Shown: positions 50,101 to 61,290 of the stretch, in pieces
Layout of the letters: each line of letters starts with the position of its first letter
How positions within the stretch are numbered: position 1 is the stretch's first letter
Origin: Chamaecyparis obtusa
Taxonomy: Eukaryota > Streptophyta > Pinopsida > Cupressales > Cupressaceae
Length of the DNA: 64,000 nt
Assembly (NCBI GenBank): GCA_027943335.1
Contig: BSBK01001581.1
Span: 447,001-511,000 of the forward strand
Reading direction: 5' to 3'
The notes under the pieces: generated by a model
The model's input: the letters and a program-made list of their open reading frames with translations, nothing else
What the model was told of the DNA's origin: nothing
Databases searched by the model: none
Position numbers and translations under genes: made by a program

Positions 50101-53100
50101 ATCAATTACTTTAGACCCCAAAATCCAAATGGCAAATGTTATGCATGGGGTTTGAGTAGCTCTTCCTCTCTTTGCTATCTCTGAAGATAATAGTTTACCC
50201 TTTGCTTCCTCATAGTTTTGGAGTTCAGCCACAACAAGATCTCTCTCCTCAACCTCAAGTATCATCCTCTAAATGCATGTAGTGAGGCCCTCCATGACCT
50301 CTCCATTAGGATCCAAGTAAGAATCATCGAACTTAAAACGGGTGTTGAGGAAGTACCCTACTACATGAATAGGTTGGCGGAGCTGATTGTTCCACCTCCA
50401 ATGAATAATTTCCTAAATGAGATCAAATTTGAGTCTATCCCCCTTGTAGTAATTTTTTATAAACTCCTTGGCCCTATCCATGGCCTCATAAAGATACCCC
50501 ATTGGGGTTTGATCCCCATCTACCAAGCGCGAAACTCTAACCAAGGGCTCGGACACCTACAATTCAAAAATACAAATTACAAAAAGATTAATTAATGAAG
50601 TTACAAATTAATAATGAGACACTTGAATCAAGAATAATTAAAAATTCAAGTTTTGAACCTTCACAATGTCTACAGCCTTTTGTGCAAAATGGTTAACGAA
50701 GACTATGCATGTGACAACCTCTCCTTCAACCTTATTTGAATAAAGTGAGTCTAGCCGTGCTTGACTCACAAACATTTGTTTCAAAGAAGTCAACGCATCA
50801 ATAATGCTTTGCAATGTCAAGAAAATCATTGCAAACCTTGTGACATTGGATCTCACCAAATCTCTCCCATGAGTGTGCTCTCTCATTAAATGTAGAACCC
50901 AAGGGTGATTGTAGATATATTTTGTGATCCTCTTTGCATCTTCCACAACTGGAGTCACCCAATCCAGTTTTCCTATGTCCTCCAAAAGAAAGTCAAGGAC
51001 ATGTCCTGCACAAGGTGTCCAAAAAAGATTCATGGGTTGCCTTTCTTGGAGGAGCCTACTGCCACATATGTTGTTGCATTATCTGTGATGATCTGCACCA
51101 CATTCTTATTCCCACCTCCATGACAATGTTCTCCAACATTAATGCCAATTTTTCTGTATTTTTCACCTTATTGGAGGCATCAACCAATTTCAATAATACC
51201 ACATTGTCCTTGCAAGCAACCAAAAAATTAATAATGGCGCAGTTTTTGCCATCTATCCACCCATTAGAAAGAATGGTGCAGCCATATTTTCTCCATTCTT
51301 TTTTTAGTCCACTTTTTTGCCCTATCAACTACATTTGTGAGCAACCTACAAGAACAAAGTGAAATTAGGTCTTAGTACACAATTTTGATTTAATAAACAA
51401 GAAAAATAATTAAAATTTAAAAATGAAATCAAGGGGACTATTTACTAACCTCCCACCCAAATCCTTGTGAGAAGGAACCTTGTACCCTTTTCCTGAAACT
51501 GTCATTGTGGTGACCAAATTTAGCCAATAAGGACTCTTTGCCACACTCAATGGGATGTAATTGAAATACCAAAAATCAGCACATGTAATGTTTGTTTTCT
51601 CATGTGCCTCCCTATTCCATCTAGTGGCCTCTAATAATGGTTGTGCTCTAGGTGTGTTCCTGGGCACAAAATAACTATTTATAGGCTTTGTCCTTGATGG
51701 TGATGCAGCAGTAAGCACTCTACTAGAGGAAGCAGAAGTGGTGGTCAAGGGGGTTTTAAGTTTGCGGATTGTGAGCCATGATTAAAGCCCACTATTCTCT
51801 CAAGTGTTGTTTCTTCTTCAATGTCAATTGAAGCACCTTGAGATTCAACTATGGCTGCCCTCATAGCTAGTTTTGCCCTCACTTTGCAATTTTTTCTCTT
51901 CCCGAGCTGCTACCATGGCATTAACATCTCTTATAATTTCTTCTATGGTTTGACCACATCTCCTAGCATCATGCTTGTCAATACCTGCAAGGTGGTATTT
52001 GAGGCGGTTTATGCCTCCATGAATTACTTTCTCACATTTAATGCATATCATCGTCCTAGGCTCTGGTCCTTCATAGGCATACCTCCAAGTCCTATCTCTA
52101 ACACTTTTAGGATGGGTGCCTATATATCCAGATGGGCATGGTTCTAGTGGGCAATCATTCCCTAAAGCTGTCATGTTGAATTATTGGTTAACTATTGACT
52201 TACACATACAAAGTGAAAAGACAATTAATATTTTAGTTTCAATCATTTTAGACATCATTCAAAGTTTAAAAAATTTTAAAAACCTACTAGGGTTTCATTT
52301 TTAAAAAAACTAGAGATTCTTCAAAAAAAATAGTGAAAGATTCAACAAAACTTGTTAAAAATATTGTTGAATCTTGTTCTAATGACTCAAAATCATTTTA
52401 ACTACTTAGGAATGATTTTCTATTCATCTACATGCAACAAAAAATAAATAAAATGTTATAAAAAACATAAAAAGAAAATCAGAAAACCTACCAGGGAATC
52501 TGATTTTCTTCAAAAACCACCTCAAATTCGCTACAAATCGATTGAAATCAGTTAGCAAGGGCTTGGAAGACTATTTTTCCCCCTCTCAGCCAAATAGAAG
52601 CACACAAATGAAAAATATCCAATGATGCAAGCCGTTTTTTTGCTTTAAGCGCTGATACACAGCGATGGCCGAGTTTTTTGCACGGACTCACCAAGTTTTT
52701 TGTGAAAAACTTGGTGAGTAAAAGTCACAAATACTCGCAGAGCAGAAAAACTCAGCAAGTTTTTGCAACTCGCCAAGTACTCTGAGTATGCCATCTATGA
52801 TTTAGACCATTCAGCCTCTTAACAAGGTTAGTTTATGGCCTCAAAGGAGGGAATGACAAGTTTGGAGAATTTTGTTATAGTTTTTATTTTACAATATATT
52901 AATATATTATATGCATATTGATGAATTATGAAAGCAATTAAATTTTAAGTTTTGACATTGTTAACTTGCTCAACTCTCATGTTGTGTCTTACGGATCTAT
53001 AATGTATAAGATGAATGCCTTATCAATGTTATCATATTAATAATTAAAATTTTCATAAAATTCTAAATTTTTCCCTATTTTTTATATGGCCACCCCCTTC

Positions 53101-56100
53101 AATGTCCCTGAAAATGACCTCAAAAAAAATGTCTTAAAATGGAGTCACCCCATCCCCTATTATCCCTATCCCAAAAACTTAGTGGAACATAGAATATTAA
53201 TTCTATGAGCTTAGTTGCTGATTCGGATTCGGGGATGGATTCGGGTTCACGAATCCGGTTCGTGGATTCGTGAAAAAAAAATTTCCCGTTTTGGATTCGT
53301 GTGTATATATATATATATATATATATAAGAGAAATATACATAATTCTAAAACTAAATCATTTCATACTATGAATCTATGATGCTTGATCATTAAAACTTC
53401 AAATAGCATACTTGATCATTGATCTATGATTCTATGTTGACAATTCTAAAGAAAATCAGCACATTGAATTAGTATTACTGAATTACAAAATGACAATTCA
53501 AAATATTGTTCATTAAAGTTTGAGAATTAATGGAACCCAAAGTTCCACTAGCACTAGAGGGTACTGTCTCATCATCATCATCATCACCATCATAATCCAC
53601 ATCAGCCAAAGTGCTTCTAGCAAGATCCTGAATGGTCATATCTAGGTCAACAGACTTGGGTGCTACATCCCAAAGCTTCGCTGGCCCCTCCTTGTACTTT
53701 GGATCCTTCCGTGACAGGAGATGCAAGTTGTTGTGAACATACACCAAATCTTCTGCTTTTTTTGCAGCCAACCGGTTACGCTTGATTGAGTGGATAAAGG
53801 AGTAAGTACTCCAATTCTGCTCAGCGGCAGAAGAGCTCACAACCTAGAGAGAAAACCAACAAAATTTAAAAAATACAAGATAAATTCAAAAGCGTTAAGT
53901 ATTAAATTCTACAATGCAAGTGACAAAACAAAAAGAAAAAAAAGGTTAAAACTTAAAAACTTACTTGTGATAGAACCTTAATCGCAAGAGGTTGGAGGTA
54001 TAGACAATCTTTCTAATGGGCTTCTCTTGCGGAGGGTGTTGTGTGGTTGATCTACATCTTCATCCCTAGAAGGCATAGGCAAGAATGGATGTGATCTAGA
54101 TTGCATTTGAGTGGGTGGCTGCATTGTTTTCTGTTTACTGGTATAAGAAACTTGTTTCCTTTTTGCACATATTTTGTCAGCTTCTTCTTGTTCTTTTACC
54201 AAAGCTGCTATTTGTGCAGCTGGCAATCCCTTCTTATCTTCCCCCTCACACATGTTAATCCCTTGACCCCCAAGGCCTAAAAGATGATATTTTACCCGGG
54301 AGTAGGAGCTTCTATATTGTGTTTTGCAAAAATTACATTTCCATACATACCCCCCACCTCCAACACATTGAGAAATTCTTGTGGTGTGTCTCCATAAAGG
54401 AGACCCTTTATCAATTTTAAATCTTTGAGATCCCTCCCCACCCACTGAGCCTTGACTACTCATTGTTGCAATCTATAACAAAAATGAAAAAAGAAAACTT
54501 CAAAACTCATCAAAAAAAACTAGAGAATATGGTTCAAATGCATACCTTAATCACTCAAATAGACTGAATAGTGCTTCTTGGAAGGTGTTTGCCACTCCAC
54601 AATCGAGCTCCTTCGAATTCAATCACCTCACTTCAAGCTTGCATGAATGAGAGAGCAAAATGAGAGAGAATAATAGAGAGCACAATGAGAAATAAAATGT
54701 GTTTGAAGACTCATAAAAGGGGTCGTTTTAGGGTTAGAAGCAAAAAAAACATTATAAAAATGCCTTTTTAAAGTCATTGTTTGACTTTTCAAACTCCAAA
54801 TGCCGTGGGTCCTTGAGGATTTGCACGGATCCGCGCGAGATCCTCTTGGATCCTCTCGGGTCCATGACGGATCCGAGCAGGGTCTAGACAAAACCCTGTG
54901 GATCCGTTTGGATCCGCAAGCCGCGGATCCGAACGGATCCACAGGGTTTTGTCCGAACCCTGCCCGGATCCATCCCAGATCCGACGCGAATCCGGACCTA
55001 GATCCGAGCCTACCAGGGCGAATCCGGCAACTAAATCTATGAGATTTCCACAATCCATATATATGCTTTTATCAATTTCTGGATTCAATTGTGTAGGGTT
55101 TTTTACCATCAACGTTTCAAATCATACTACATGATCATCCATCATCAGGATGCAAGAGAGCAAGAGGAACATAAAATGGTGGATTGCAGATCTAGCAAGC
55201 AATAAAAGGAGGAGGGATCATGTAGTATGATCCGAAACGTTGATGGTAAAAAACCCTACACAATCGAATCCAAAAACTGATAAAAGCATAGAATATTAGT
55301 CAATTCAATTATTAACTAATTGATTCTCATCTAATCTTATGGACTTCCACCTTGTATCACAAATCTTTTTATGAAACTAGGATTACTTCCATTTTCCTCA
55401 AGCACCCACTAAAATCATATTCCCATGCTGATGAGGACAATAACAAGAATGGAGGATATCATAGGTGTTGTGGGTAACTCCACGAGGACGCACAATTCAA
55501 TTTCAAAGCTTCTCCAACACTCAATATGGCCAATTTATCGGTTCTAAATTCTAATCCTATTTATCAGTTCTAAATTCTAATCCATCAACAATATTTAGAG
55601 TCCCATATAGTAGGAAACAATCAAAACTTGGATCATGTAAAGAGTGAGGAGACTCCAGTGTCATAGCTTAATTTTTTTTTAAATGTGTTTCAAAGATAGT
55701 CTTAATGATTATGCAATGAGGTATGAAGCAGATAGATTAATTGATTTCATGGCTACACCCAAAAATTCCTATCAGACTACATATTTACTATGCTATTCAA
55801 CCAAAGCCTTGTCTTTATAGTCCTATATTTGTGTAGAGCTAGTTATCATTTGATTGATGTAGAGCGGAAAATATTTTGAACATAGTTACAAATGCAAAAT
55901 ATGACAGAATTAATGCTATAATGGGCTGCTATTCATATGCGGTTTCTGTCAGAACCAATCCACCTTACATAACCAAAAGGTACCATATATAGGATAGTTC
56001 TAATCAGAAACATAACATTCTTGTATTGAATATTTATATCTTTTTCAGCGCTGAGAAAAACAAAGTTAATTAAGCATTGAATTTGCACAATAACTACAAA

Positions 56101-57902
56101 TAGTCTTGGTAATACCTGTGGGTCAACTGATTTTACTGTGTCAACTGGTAGTGGTTTAAATCCAAGCATCCATCCCTCAAGAAAAATTACCTGCAAGATT
56201 TGCATTATGCAATCAAATAAATAAATAAAAACTGCATTCTAGTTCCAAGATGAACTCTGGAGACATCCAATAATACATCAAAGCATTGCACTTTAATTGT
56301 CAAACCCATATAGAAGTATTCCAAAAGTTCTGCATAAACATAAGCAAAATGTCCATTTGCAAGTTAAAGTGGTATGCAAAAACCATTTACAAGTTATGCA
56401 GATATACAGTTTTGAACTTTATGAATATTCTAAAGGTTCAAGAATCACATTTTCAAAAATGTATCTATTTTACCATTGTTATTTACTAGGGTGGAAGATT
56501 AGAGCTAAAAATATGAACTCTAAAGAGGTCTTGAAATGTCATTGTTTATACTTCTAAATCTAAAAAAAAATCAATTATCAAGAGGTCTTGAAATGATATT
56601 GTTTCTACTTCTAAATCTGCAAAAAAATCAATTAAAATAACTAGTCTTGCTAGTTCCAAAATCTTAATAACTTCCAAGTTATATCCCTACCTCCAAAGGT
56701 CCCTCAATTTCAGGCCACGTTGAAGGATCTGCCCTATCACCCAGCCCATTATAAGCAGACTGCACTTGAAATAGCCCGGTCAAAGTTTGCCGGACTAAAT
56801 AAAGTGAAAATGCATGTCATTTATTGTGCAAAACAACAATGTTGCAGGATCTACCTTATCATAACGAGGTACCTTTGCCTTTGTACCTAAAGTAAGCCAC
56901 TTTCAAACATAAATTATTGCTATTCAGCCGGCATTCAAACAAAATTAAAGCATAAATAAATGAAATAAATACACACGATGGCATTTTTTAAATTATGAAA
57001 CCACTTTCTCTGCAGGATAAGTATAAAGAACCTCCACCAAATTGCAAATAATTTTGTAAAGGGTTGTTTTAATTCCTTCACATGTTTGTAGAAATGAAAC
57101 TGTAAAGAGGATAGGATAGAATGTAGCATAAACAAATGAAAAGATGACAGAGCAGCTGAGACTGGGAAAAGACATACCTTTTTTCACCAAGCTAGACAAG
57201 GTCTTTAGAGTATCAGTTCCAAATGCTAACTCATGGCTTCCTGCATTACCCCGTAGCTGGATGCATACACAATTTACAGGATTTTGATGTAGCCTCCATT
57301 AAATTTTAAAATGAAAAGTAGAACTATCACCTAAGCTAATAGTTTCATTATTCTTTCTGTCCCAAGGACTGCCATTAAACCAAGGATGACAACATTTAAT
57401 TTCCACAAAAATGACTCAGATGCATGGAGAAATAACAAGCAAGAAGATTTTAGGTCCAAACCTCCAAAAGGGTGTTCCCTGCATTTTGAGCTGCAAGCTT
57501 TGCCTGAATTCAAACAATTGCAAGACAAAAACTGATGAAACTGCAGTTACATATGTATTGCATGCATGCTTTTCATATGCAAACAAGAGCTTGCAGAATT
57601 GCATAATTATATGATCATATATATCCATAAATACAAGAGCTCATACCTGATCAGCTCTTGTCAAATAGAAGTCATCAATGGATATGGAGGCAGCTTTCCT
57701 GGAAGCATGCATGATATATTAAAATACATTGAAAATGTGAATGTAAAATGTCAAAAAGCTACCTTTATTCTCATGAATAGACAGACGTATGTTGCCCCAA
57801 TCAAATTGCATTAATATGATACCTGCCTGCGACGTTGAAAAGATGATCGAGAGTATAGACAAGTGTTGTCTTCCCACTACCCTGAGGCGCACTGACACCA
57901 AT
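44134..57902 (-). CDS. GLYK: D-glycerate 3-kinase (GLYK), C-terminal ten exons
   Basis: GLYK phosphorylates D-glycerate to 3-phosphoglycerate with ATP, the last step of photorespiration, in the chloroplast. Exons on the minus strand: 57823-57902, 57647-57698, 57462-57503, 57178-57256, 56855-56886, 56691-56759, 56116-56190, 44524-44640, 44378-44428 and 44134-44271. All introns here are GT-AG, and the exons join to 244 codons plus TGA with no stop. The first exon has the P-loop SAPQGSGKTTL; then ISIDDFYLTRADQ, the phosphoribulokinase/uridine kinase-like acceptor motif; LRGNAGSHELAF; KVPRYDKSAYNGLGDRADPS; VIFLEGWMLGFKPLPV; NLESYYDAWEKFIGSW; WRLEAEIAMREEGKPGMSDE; and SRYMPAYKAYLPAMYSDGP. Family members have about 370 residues plus a transit peptide, so the N-terminal exons are missing from the window, probably to the right. 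It looks functional. Confidence 0.96.
46280..48918 (-). pseudogene. Gypsy gag and protease remnant in the GLYK intron
   Basis: From ATG at 48918 (MGDKGKDKAG) the minus strand shows a gag: KVTLPHFDGSDK, NEAIKFHILHLDETTYEWC, HGLVTLGHN and LHFRELA (about 48,460-48,190). After a 1.2-kb insertion it resumes YISEFQRLSI and GLMEPIRGPFMAF (about 46,985-46,870), then a knuckle CFTCKEPWALGHKC near 46,640. A retropepsin piece with FIDEDIMAQC, KKFGGFRVMVAS and HTISC lies at 46,430-46,290. Stops and shifts are frequent. No RT follows before 46,080. It is opposite to nothing: it has the same orientation as GLYK. Confidence 0.78.
46993..48180. mobile_element. Non-autonomous hAT-like insert in the gypsy gag
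   Basis: The insert breaks the gag reading. Its ends, CACCTATGTTACAAGGTTCG on the left and the inverse of CACGCTAAGTCACAAAGTTTG on the right, are clearly related inverted repeats. The flanking octamers CATCCATG (46985-46992) and CTACCATG (48181-48188) agree in six of eight. Size is 1,188 bp with no transposase seen. An 8-bp duplication and these ends suggest hAT. Confidence 0.6.
49153..52799 (-). mobile_element. hAT transposon with decayed transposase
   Basis: Ends CATTGATGGAAAACT and, inverted on the right, CATAGATGGCATACT match at 12 of 15. Flanking octamers are ATTCAGAC (49145-49152) and ATTTAGAC (52800-52807), seven of eight, as expected for hAT. The 3,647-bp element carries a complete but broken transposase gene on the minus strand. 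AACTTGGTGAGT- and ACTCGGC-like motifs recur near both ends. Confidence 0.9.
49574..52174 (-). pseudogene. hAT transposase, spliced and broken
   Basis: Starting at 52174 (MTALGNDCPLEPC): a BED zinc finger with MICIKCEKVIHGGINRLKYHL and HDARRC (52,060-51,930). Then PINSYFVPRNTPRAQPLL and CADFWYFNYIPLSVAKSPYW, followed by a donor near 51,452 and an acceptor near 51,347. The DUF659/RNase H-like part has KEWRKYGCTILSNGWIDG (SDGW.D in active relatives, so one acidic position is Asn), ITDNA in a shifted frame, and LFWTPCAGHVLDFLLEDIGK. An intron lies at about 50,640-50,555. Then VSEPLVRVSRLVDGD, WNNQLRQPIHVVGYFLN and, after another intron, DAWWQSWGG and NCECNWSLLEAIHTKKRN, the hAT dimerisation domain, with an acidic tail. 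Frameshifts and stops (for example within DLIxEII and CIxRMIL) make it inactive. Confidence 0.88.
53475..53840 (-). pseudogene. hAT dimerisation-domain exon
   Basis: After an acceptor (TTCTCTCTAG) the exon reads VVSSSAAEQNWSTYSFIHS, IKRNRLAAKKAEDLVYVHNN and LHLLSRK, the hATC dimerisation block. An acidic DYDGDDDDDE tail follows. It is open, but it joins the upstream exon in a different frame from the BED finger, so a fused protein would not form without frameshift or alternative splicing. Confidence 0.8.
53978..54463 (-). CDS. BED zinc-finger protein of the deleted hAT
   Basis: 161 codons, ATG at 54463 (MSSQGSVGGEG). The BED finger spans roughly residues 20-75: PLWRHTTRISQC, then YVWKCNFCKTQYRSSYSRVKYHLLG and INMCEG, giving a CX2C...HX5+C pattern. 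A Lys-rich and Gln-rich linker follows. The last 15 residues appear to be out-of-frame reading of hAT core sequence (PLAIKVLSQ lies in the next frame), so the internal deletion shifted the frame and created an early stop just before a GTAAGT donor. The product could still bind TIR DNA without catalysing transposition. Whether it is expressed is unknown. Confidence 0.65.
   Translation of the reverse strand: MSSQGSVGGEGSQRFKIDKGSPLWRHTTRISQCVGGGGYVWKCNFCKTQYRSSYSRVKYHLLGLGGQGINMCEGEDKKGLPAAQIAALVKEQEEADKICAKRKQVSYTSKQKTMQPPTQMQSRSHPFLPMPSRDEDVDQPHNTLRKRSPLERLSIPPTSCD
54869..54971. repeat. Long imperfect hairpin of GGATCCG motifs
   Basis: The inner arms 54887-54917 and 54923-54953 pair at 30 of 31 bases around the 5-nt loop AAGCC; outer arms extend to 49 bases with about five mismatches. 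It lies within 170 bases of the element's right end and is much more GC-rich than its surroundings. Confidence 0.9.
55062..55290. mobile_element. Foldback-type inverted repeat
   Basis: Arms 55062-55138 and 55214-55290 (77 bp each) are complementary with about five mismatches; they begin TATGCTTTTATCA and end CATACTACATGATC. The 75-bp centre is unrelated. No target duplication is evident, and the left arm begins 19 bases from the hAT duplication. It may be a MITE or a foldback element. Confidence 0.7.
57823..57902 (-). other. GLYK: GLYK P-loop exon
   Basis: 80-bp exon preceded by a clean acceptor (CTTTCTAG) and followed by GTATCAT. It encodes IGVSAPQGSGKTTLVYTLD and HLFNVAG. The Walker A glycines, lysine and threonines are all present, which supports an active kinase. 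It is the most 5' exon found. Confidence 0.95.
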
Positions 57903-59121
57903 CTAGAAAGAATAAAAAGGCAACAAGTTAACTAGCATTCAAGTAGAACTTAGTTTTTATATTTAATTTGTTCTATAGCATATGTTACAGACCTATATAC
58001 AGTTCTTTTTAGTTTAGAATTTGAATAAAATATATATTATAGATATACATGTAAGTTTGCTTTTCTAAAATAATTTCAATAAAACTGATTTTACATGTAC
58101 ATTATGGGATAAACATATTCCCTTCTAAAGAAATTTAGAGGATCAATATGTGTTTTGCAAGTATACATAATTTCACTTGGTATAAGAGCATAAGCCTGCG
58201 ATAGCATTTCAAGTGGATAATTATGCTGACCCTGTAGCAGAAGATATGGCAGATAAGTTTGGCTGTACAGAGGCTGAAATCTCTGTGAAAAAAATCTAAA
58301 TCTTTCTCAAAAGACATTGTAAAATCTGTGTAATACAGATGGAGTTTAGTAGCTCTGATCTATGTAACTTAACTTGGATAATATCAGAGGTTTTTGTGGG
58401 AAGACAATTTTGCAGTCTATTGCAAGAGATGAAGTGTGACAATAAAGAATTTGATTCCTTTGAGGAACCTGCATCAGGCCTGGATAAGGAGTACAGAATT
58501 TCTAAGCAGTTTAGCTAGGCATTGTGAATATGTTGTTGATGTTCAGGACTCCAATCCCAATACATGCTGTTAACGATGATATTGCACCACATGGAAAAGG
58601 ATGGACCTATGTGAAATTATTTGGTTCTAGCTAGTCTTGCAAATATATAATGTTTCTGTTCAATGCAGTCGGTTACAATATTAATAAGATTAAAATTCTT
58701 TACAGCCAGCGCTCTTGATCACTTTTACGGTTTACCTATAAATTCCTGTGAAGGAATTGTATGTGGATGAAGCAGCCAAATTTGGATTTAAATATTTCAT
58801 TGTTCAAATTCATTACTCATGTTAATTCCATTCAATGCACCATGCAGGGAGACCATGAACTCTATGTGTGGTATGAAGATGCACAGTAATGACAATGAAA
58901 AATCAAATAGAACTCTTGGATTGCATTGCAGGCTTTTTATTGCAGCTATGAATTCACCTTGAATCTGCTTAATATTAGAAACTGTATATCAAATTTAGAT
59001 TGTCATTTTTTAGGTATCTAGATCTGCTGTACAGTTTTCTGTTGGTTACACTTGTCTATGGATTGGTTTCATATATATGCCCAAAATACCAAAACACATT
59101 GTCAGAATTATTTGTATAAAT
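57903..59121. other. GLYK intron sequence without a recognised element
   Basis: If GLYK continues to the right, this is intron. A plus-strand frame near 58,200-58,300 (ADPVAEDMADKFGCTEAEIS) reads well but is short and not recognised. Confidence 0.4.
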
Positions 59122-60100
59122 CATAGTTCCCAGACTCAGACTCGGCAAGGCCGACTCGACTCGTGACTCGGCAATGACTCGGCAAAATGAGAAAACCCTT
59201 GAAATTTAGAGATTTTTAACGATTTAAAACTTGTTTCATGCACCCATTATTGAATAAAGCTTAAAGACACTATAACATCATCAAATAGAAGCTAATTTGA
59301 TCACATACATAAACATACATCTATCACGAGTACAAACCTAAATTGTAGATGAAGGAAATAGAAAACATAGATATGCAGAATTATAAATATTGTCAAAGCT
59401 TCAAAACTAAAGACAGAAAATGAAACTCAAATTCGCCATAAACGAACTAGAGAAGAAACCTTATCTAGTTAACAAGAAGGAAACACAAACAATGAGGCCA
59501 AATAGAAACACACTTTGCATAGCAAGCACACAAATGAGAAACTCTTGAGGAAAGACCTTTTCCCTAGATCTCATGATCATTAAAAAACAAGAAAACCAAT
59601 TCCTAGAGCTCGAAAACATAAACTGCAAAAGCAAAGTGACAAAAAATAAACCAAATAAGAATAAAAGGACAACAACATGCACATAAAAATTGCTATTAAT
59701 GCAAAGGTAAGAGGTAGGTTGAGATGATATCACATCCCATGCCAAGCATCAATATTTTGAAGATGCCCTAATGGTCATACTAGGATGACCAACTCCCAAA
59801 GTTTGACAAGAGTGATGCATCACTTTTTTATAACACCCTTCGATCAGATCACACCAAACCCTTCTTTACACATGAGGAACAATATAATGAAGAATATTTC
59901 TTTAGGAAGAACAACCGGTTCGATCAAAGGCAAAGACATTTCATACACTATTGTCGCCCATGAAATAACCCTATTCGATCCATGACTCGGATTCGACGAG
60001 TCATGAGCCATGACTCGCCTAGGCATCAAAACTCATTTACCTCTCCTCGGCTCGCCGACTCGGAAAACTCGCACAACTCACGGTGAGTTCAAGAACACTA
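59122..60100. mobile_element. Non-autonomous hAT with perfect 8-bp TSD
   Basis: GTATAAAT flanks both sides (59114-59121 and 60101-60108). The left end CATAGTTCCCAGACTC and the inverse of the right end, TAGTGTTCTTGAACTC, are weak TIRs. GACTCGGC-type motifs cluster within 80 bases of both ends. The 979-bp element has no transposase; inner open frames are short. Confidence 0.85.
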
Positions 60101-60429
60101 GTATAAATACATATCCAGACGATGAAAAAGATATTGTCTTACCATCATTTAGTATAAGAGCCATGGGAAATCTGTATTCCTGTAGTTTGGCTGCAAGAAA
60201 TTAATTTTCAATAGGTAGCTGAGAAATACACATTTGCACGTAAGATGGTAATTAATTTGTGAACAATCCCACTACCAAGGATTGTTGATATATTGGGCTA
60301 GCAAATACAAATAAGAGGAATCAACAAAGCTTCCGACCAAGGTGACAAAATAATGTTATTAACTATAAATGCTAGAGACAAATGTGATGAGAAGGTGATC
60401 CAGCTGCACATCCAGTCACACTACCAAAC

Positions 60430-61290
60430 ATGAAAAGATATTTGGCATATTGACTCAAGTGCAATTAAATGCAAGACAGCAAGGAAAGAACGATACATGA
60501 AGTTGAATAAGCACAGTGGCACTCTCCACATTGGAGGCAAATCTTCTCTACAAGTAAAAGGTAAAGGATCTATTTCCCATCAAACAAAAGTTTGATAAAT
60601 TGGCCATTTAGTCAATTATGTTGAAGCTTTTGGATTGCAACACCTAAAAAGACTGCAAATTAACATCATGTTAAGTCTTCTAATGCTTAATAACCACTTG
60701 TTTTATCAATTCCAAATTAACATTCATAGTTTTGCAAAATCTTAATAGAGCAATTTTCCAACCAAATGGGTGATAAACAATGGAAGGGAGATAGCTTTGG
60801 ATATATTTTAAATGGCGTCAAGCAAATTTGTACTCCTAAAAAGGTTGCTTGCAATATTTGAGAGGAAATAAAACAAACACGAGAGAGATAGTATTTGAAG
60901 AAATTTATCTTTCATGTTGAGAGTTTGATATGGAGAAGTTTCTAAGCAAGGATTTGGGAGTTGATATTAGTATATGACGTACTTTCCATATCAAAAATAA
61001 AGAAGAATTTACTTTCAGTTTGTTAGCTCCTTGAAATTAACCTGGAAGTTAAGTTTGATAAAGATAAATGACGAAAGTGCTGTATTGTAAAAGATAATAA
61101 CACTTCAAAGAATGCAGCTCCAGGTTCGGCAGGAGGGGTGTTTATTCTTGATATCATTCCTTCTCAATAGCTTACTCTTCCTACAACGTTTGAAAATACA
61201 TGCACATTATGGCATCAACATTTTAGTCATATAAAATTGTTTATAATCAACTGTAATAAGTAAAATATACCCACTGTTCTAATGCAGTTT
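60430..61290 (+). pseudogene. Copia protease and GAG-pre-integrase remnant
   Basis: Plus-strand fragments in copia order: WHIDSS then HSGTLHIGGKSSLQVKGKGSIS (60,448-60,580), matching the protease start where WxxDSG is expected; after a poorly readable gap, VYDVLSISKIKKNLLSVC and LEVKFDKDK (about 60,970-61,070); then LWHQHFSHIK (about 61,207-61,236), the GAG-pre-integrase HxxH region. Stops and shifts are common. Confidence 0.65.

Larger units (their letters stand above)
53210..55035 (-). mobile_element. Internally deleted hAT with perfect 8-bp TSD
   Basis: Flanked by TCTATGAG on both sides (53202-53209 and 55036-55043). Ends CTTAGTTGCTGATTCG and, inverted on the right, TTTAGTTGCCGGATTCG are matching TIRs. 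The 1,826-bp element has a BED-finger exon and a dimerisation exon but lacks the catalytic core, so it depends on a relative for movement. Both subterminal regions are dense in GGATTCG or GGATCCG motifs, typical transposase binding clusters. Confidence 0.93.
44641..56115 (-). other. GLYK: GLYK giant intron, about 11.5 kb
   Basis: Lies between codons for VKSVDPQ (exon ending 56116, donor GTATTACC) and LESVNRNL (exon starting 44640, acceptor TTTTTCTTAG). It holds a gypsy remnant with a nested hAT-like insert, a 3.6-kb hAT, a 1.8-kb internally deleted hAT and a 229-bp inverted repeat. The stretches 44,641-46,080, 52,808-53,201 and 55,291-56,115 contain no recognised gene; 45,030-46,060 has GGGTTTGGGTT-like ends of an unclassified repeat. 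Confidence 0.93.

Noticed and set aside
54628..55134. Several overlapping frames rich in DPxGS/GFC motifs on both strands
   Set aside because: They come from the repeated GGATCCG motifs and hairpin at the hAT end, shift frame and have no domain.
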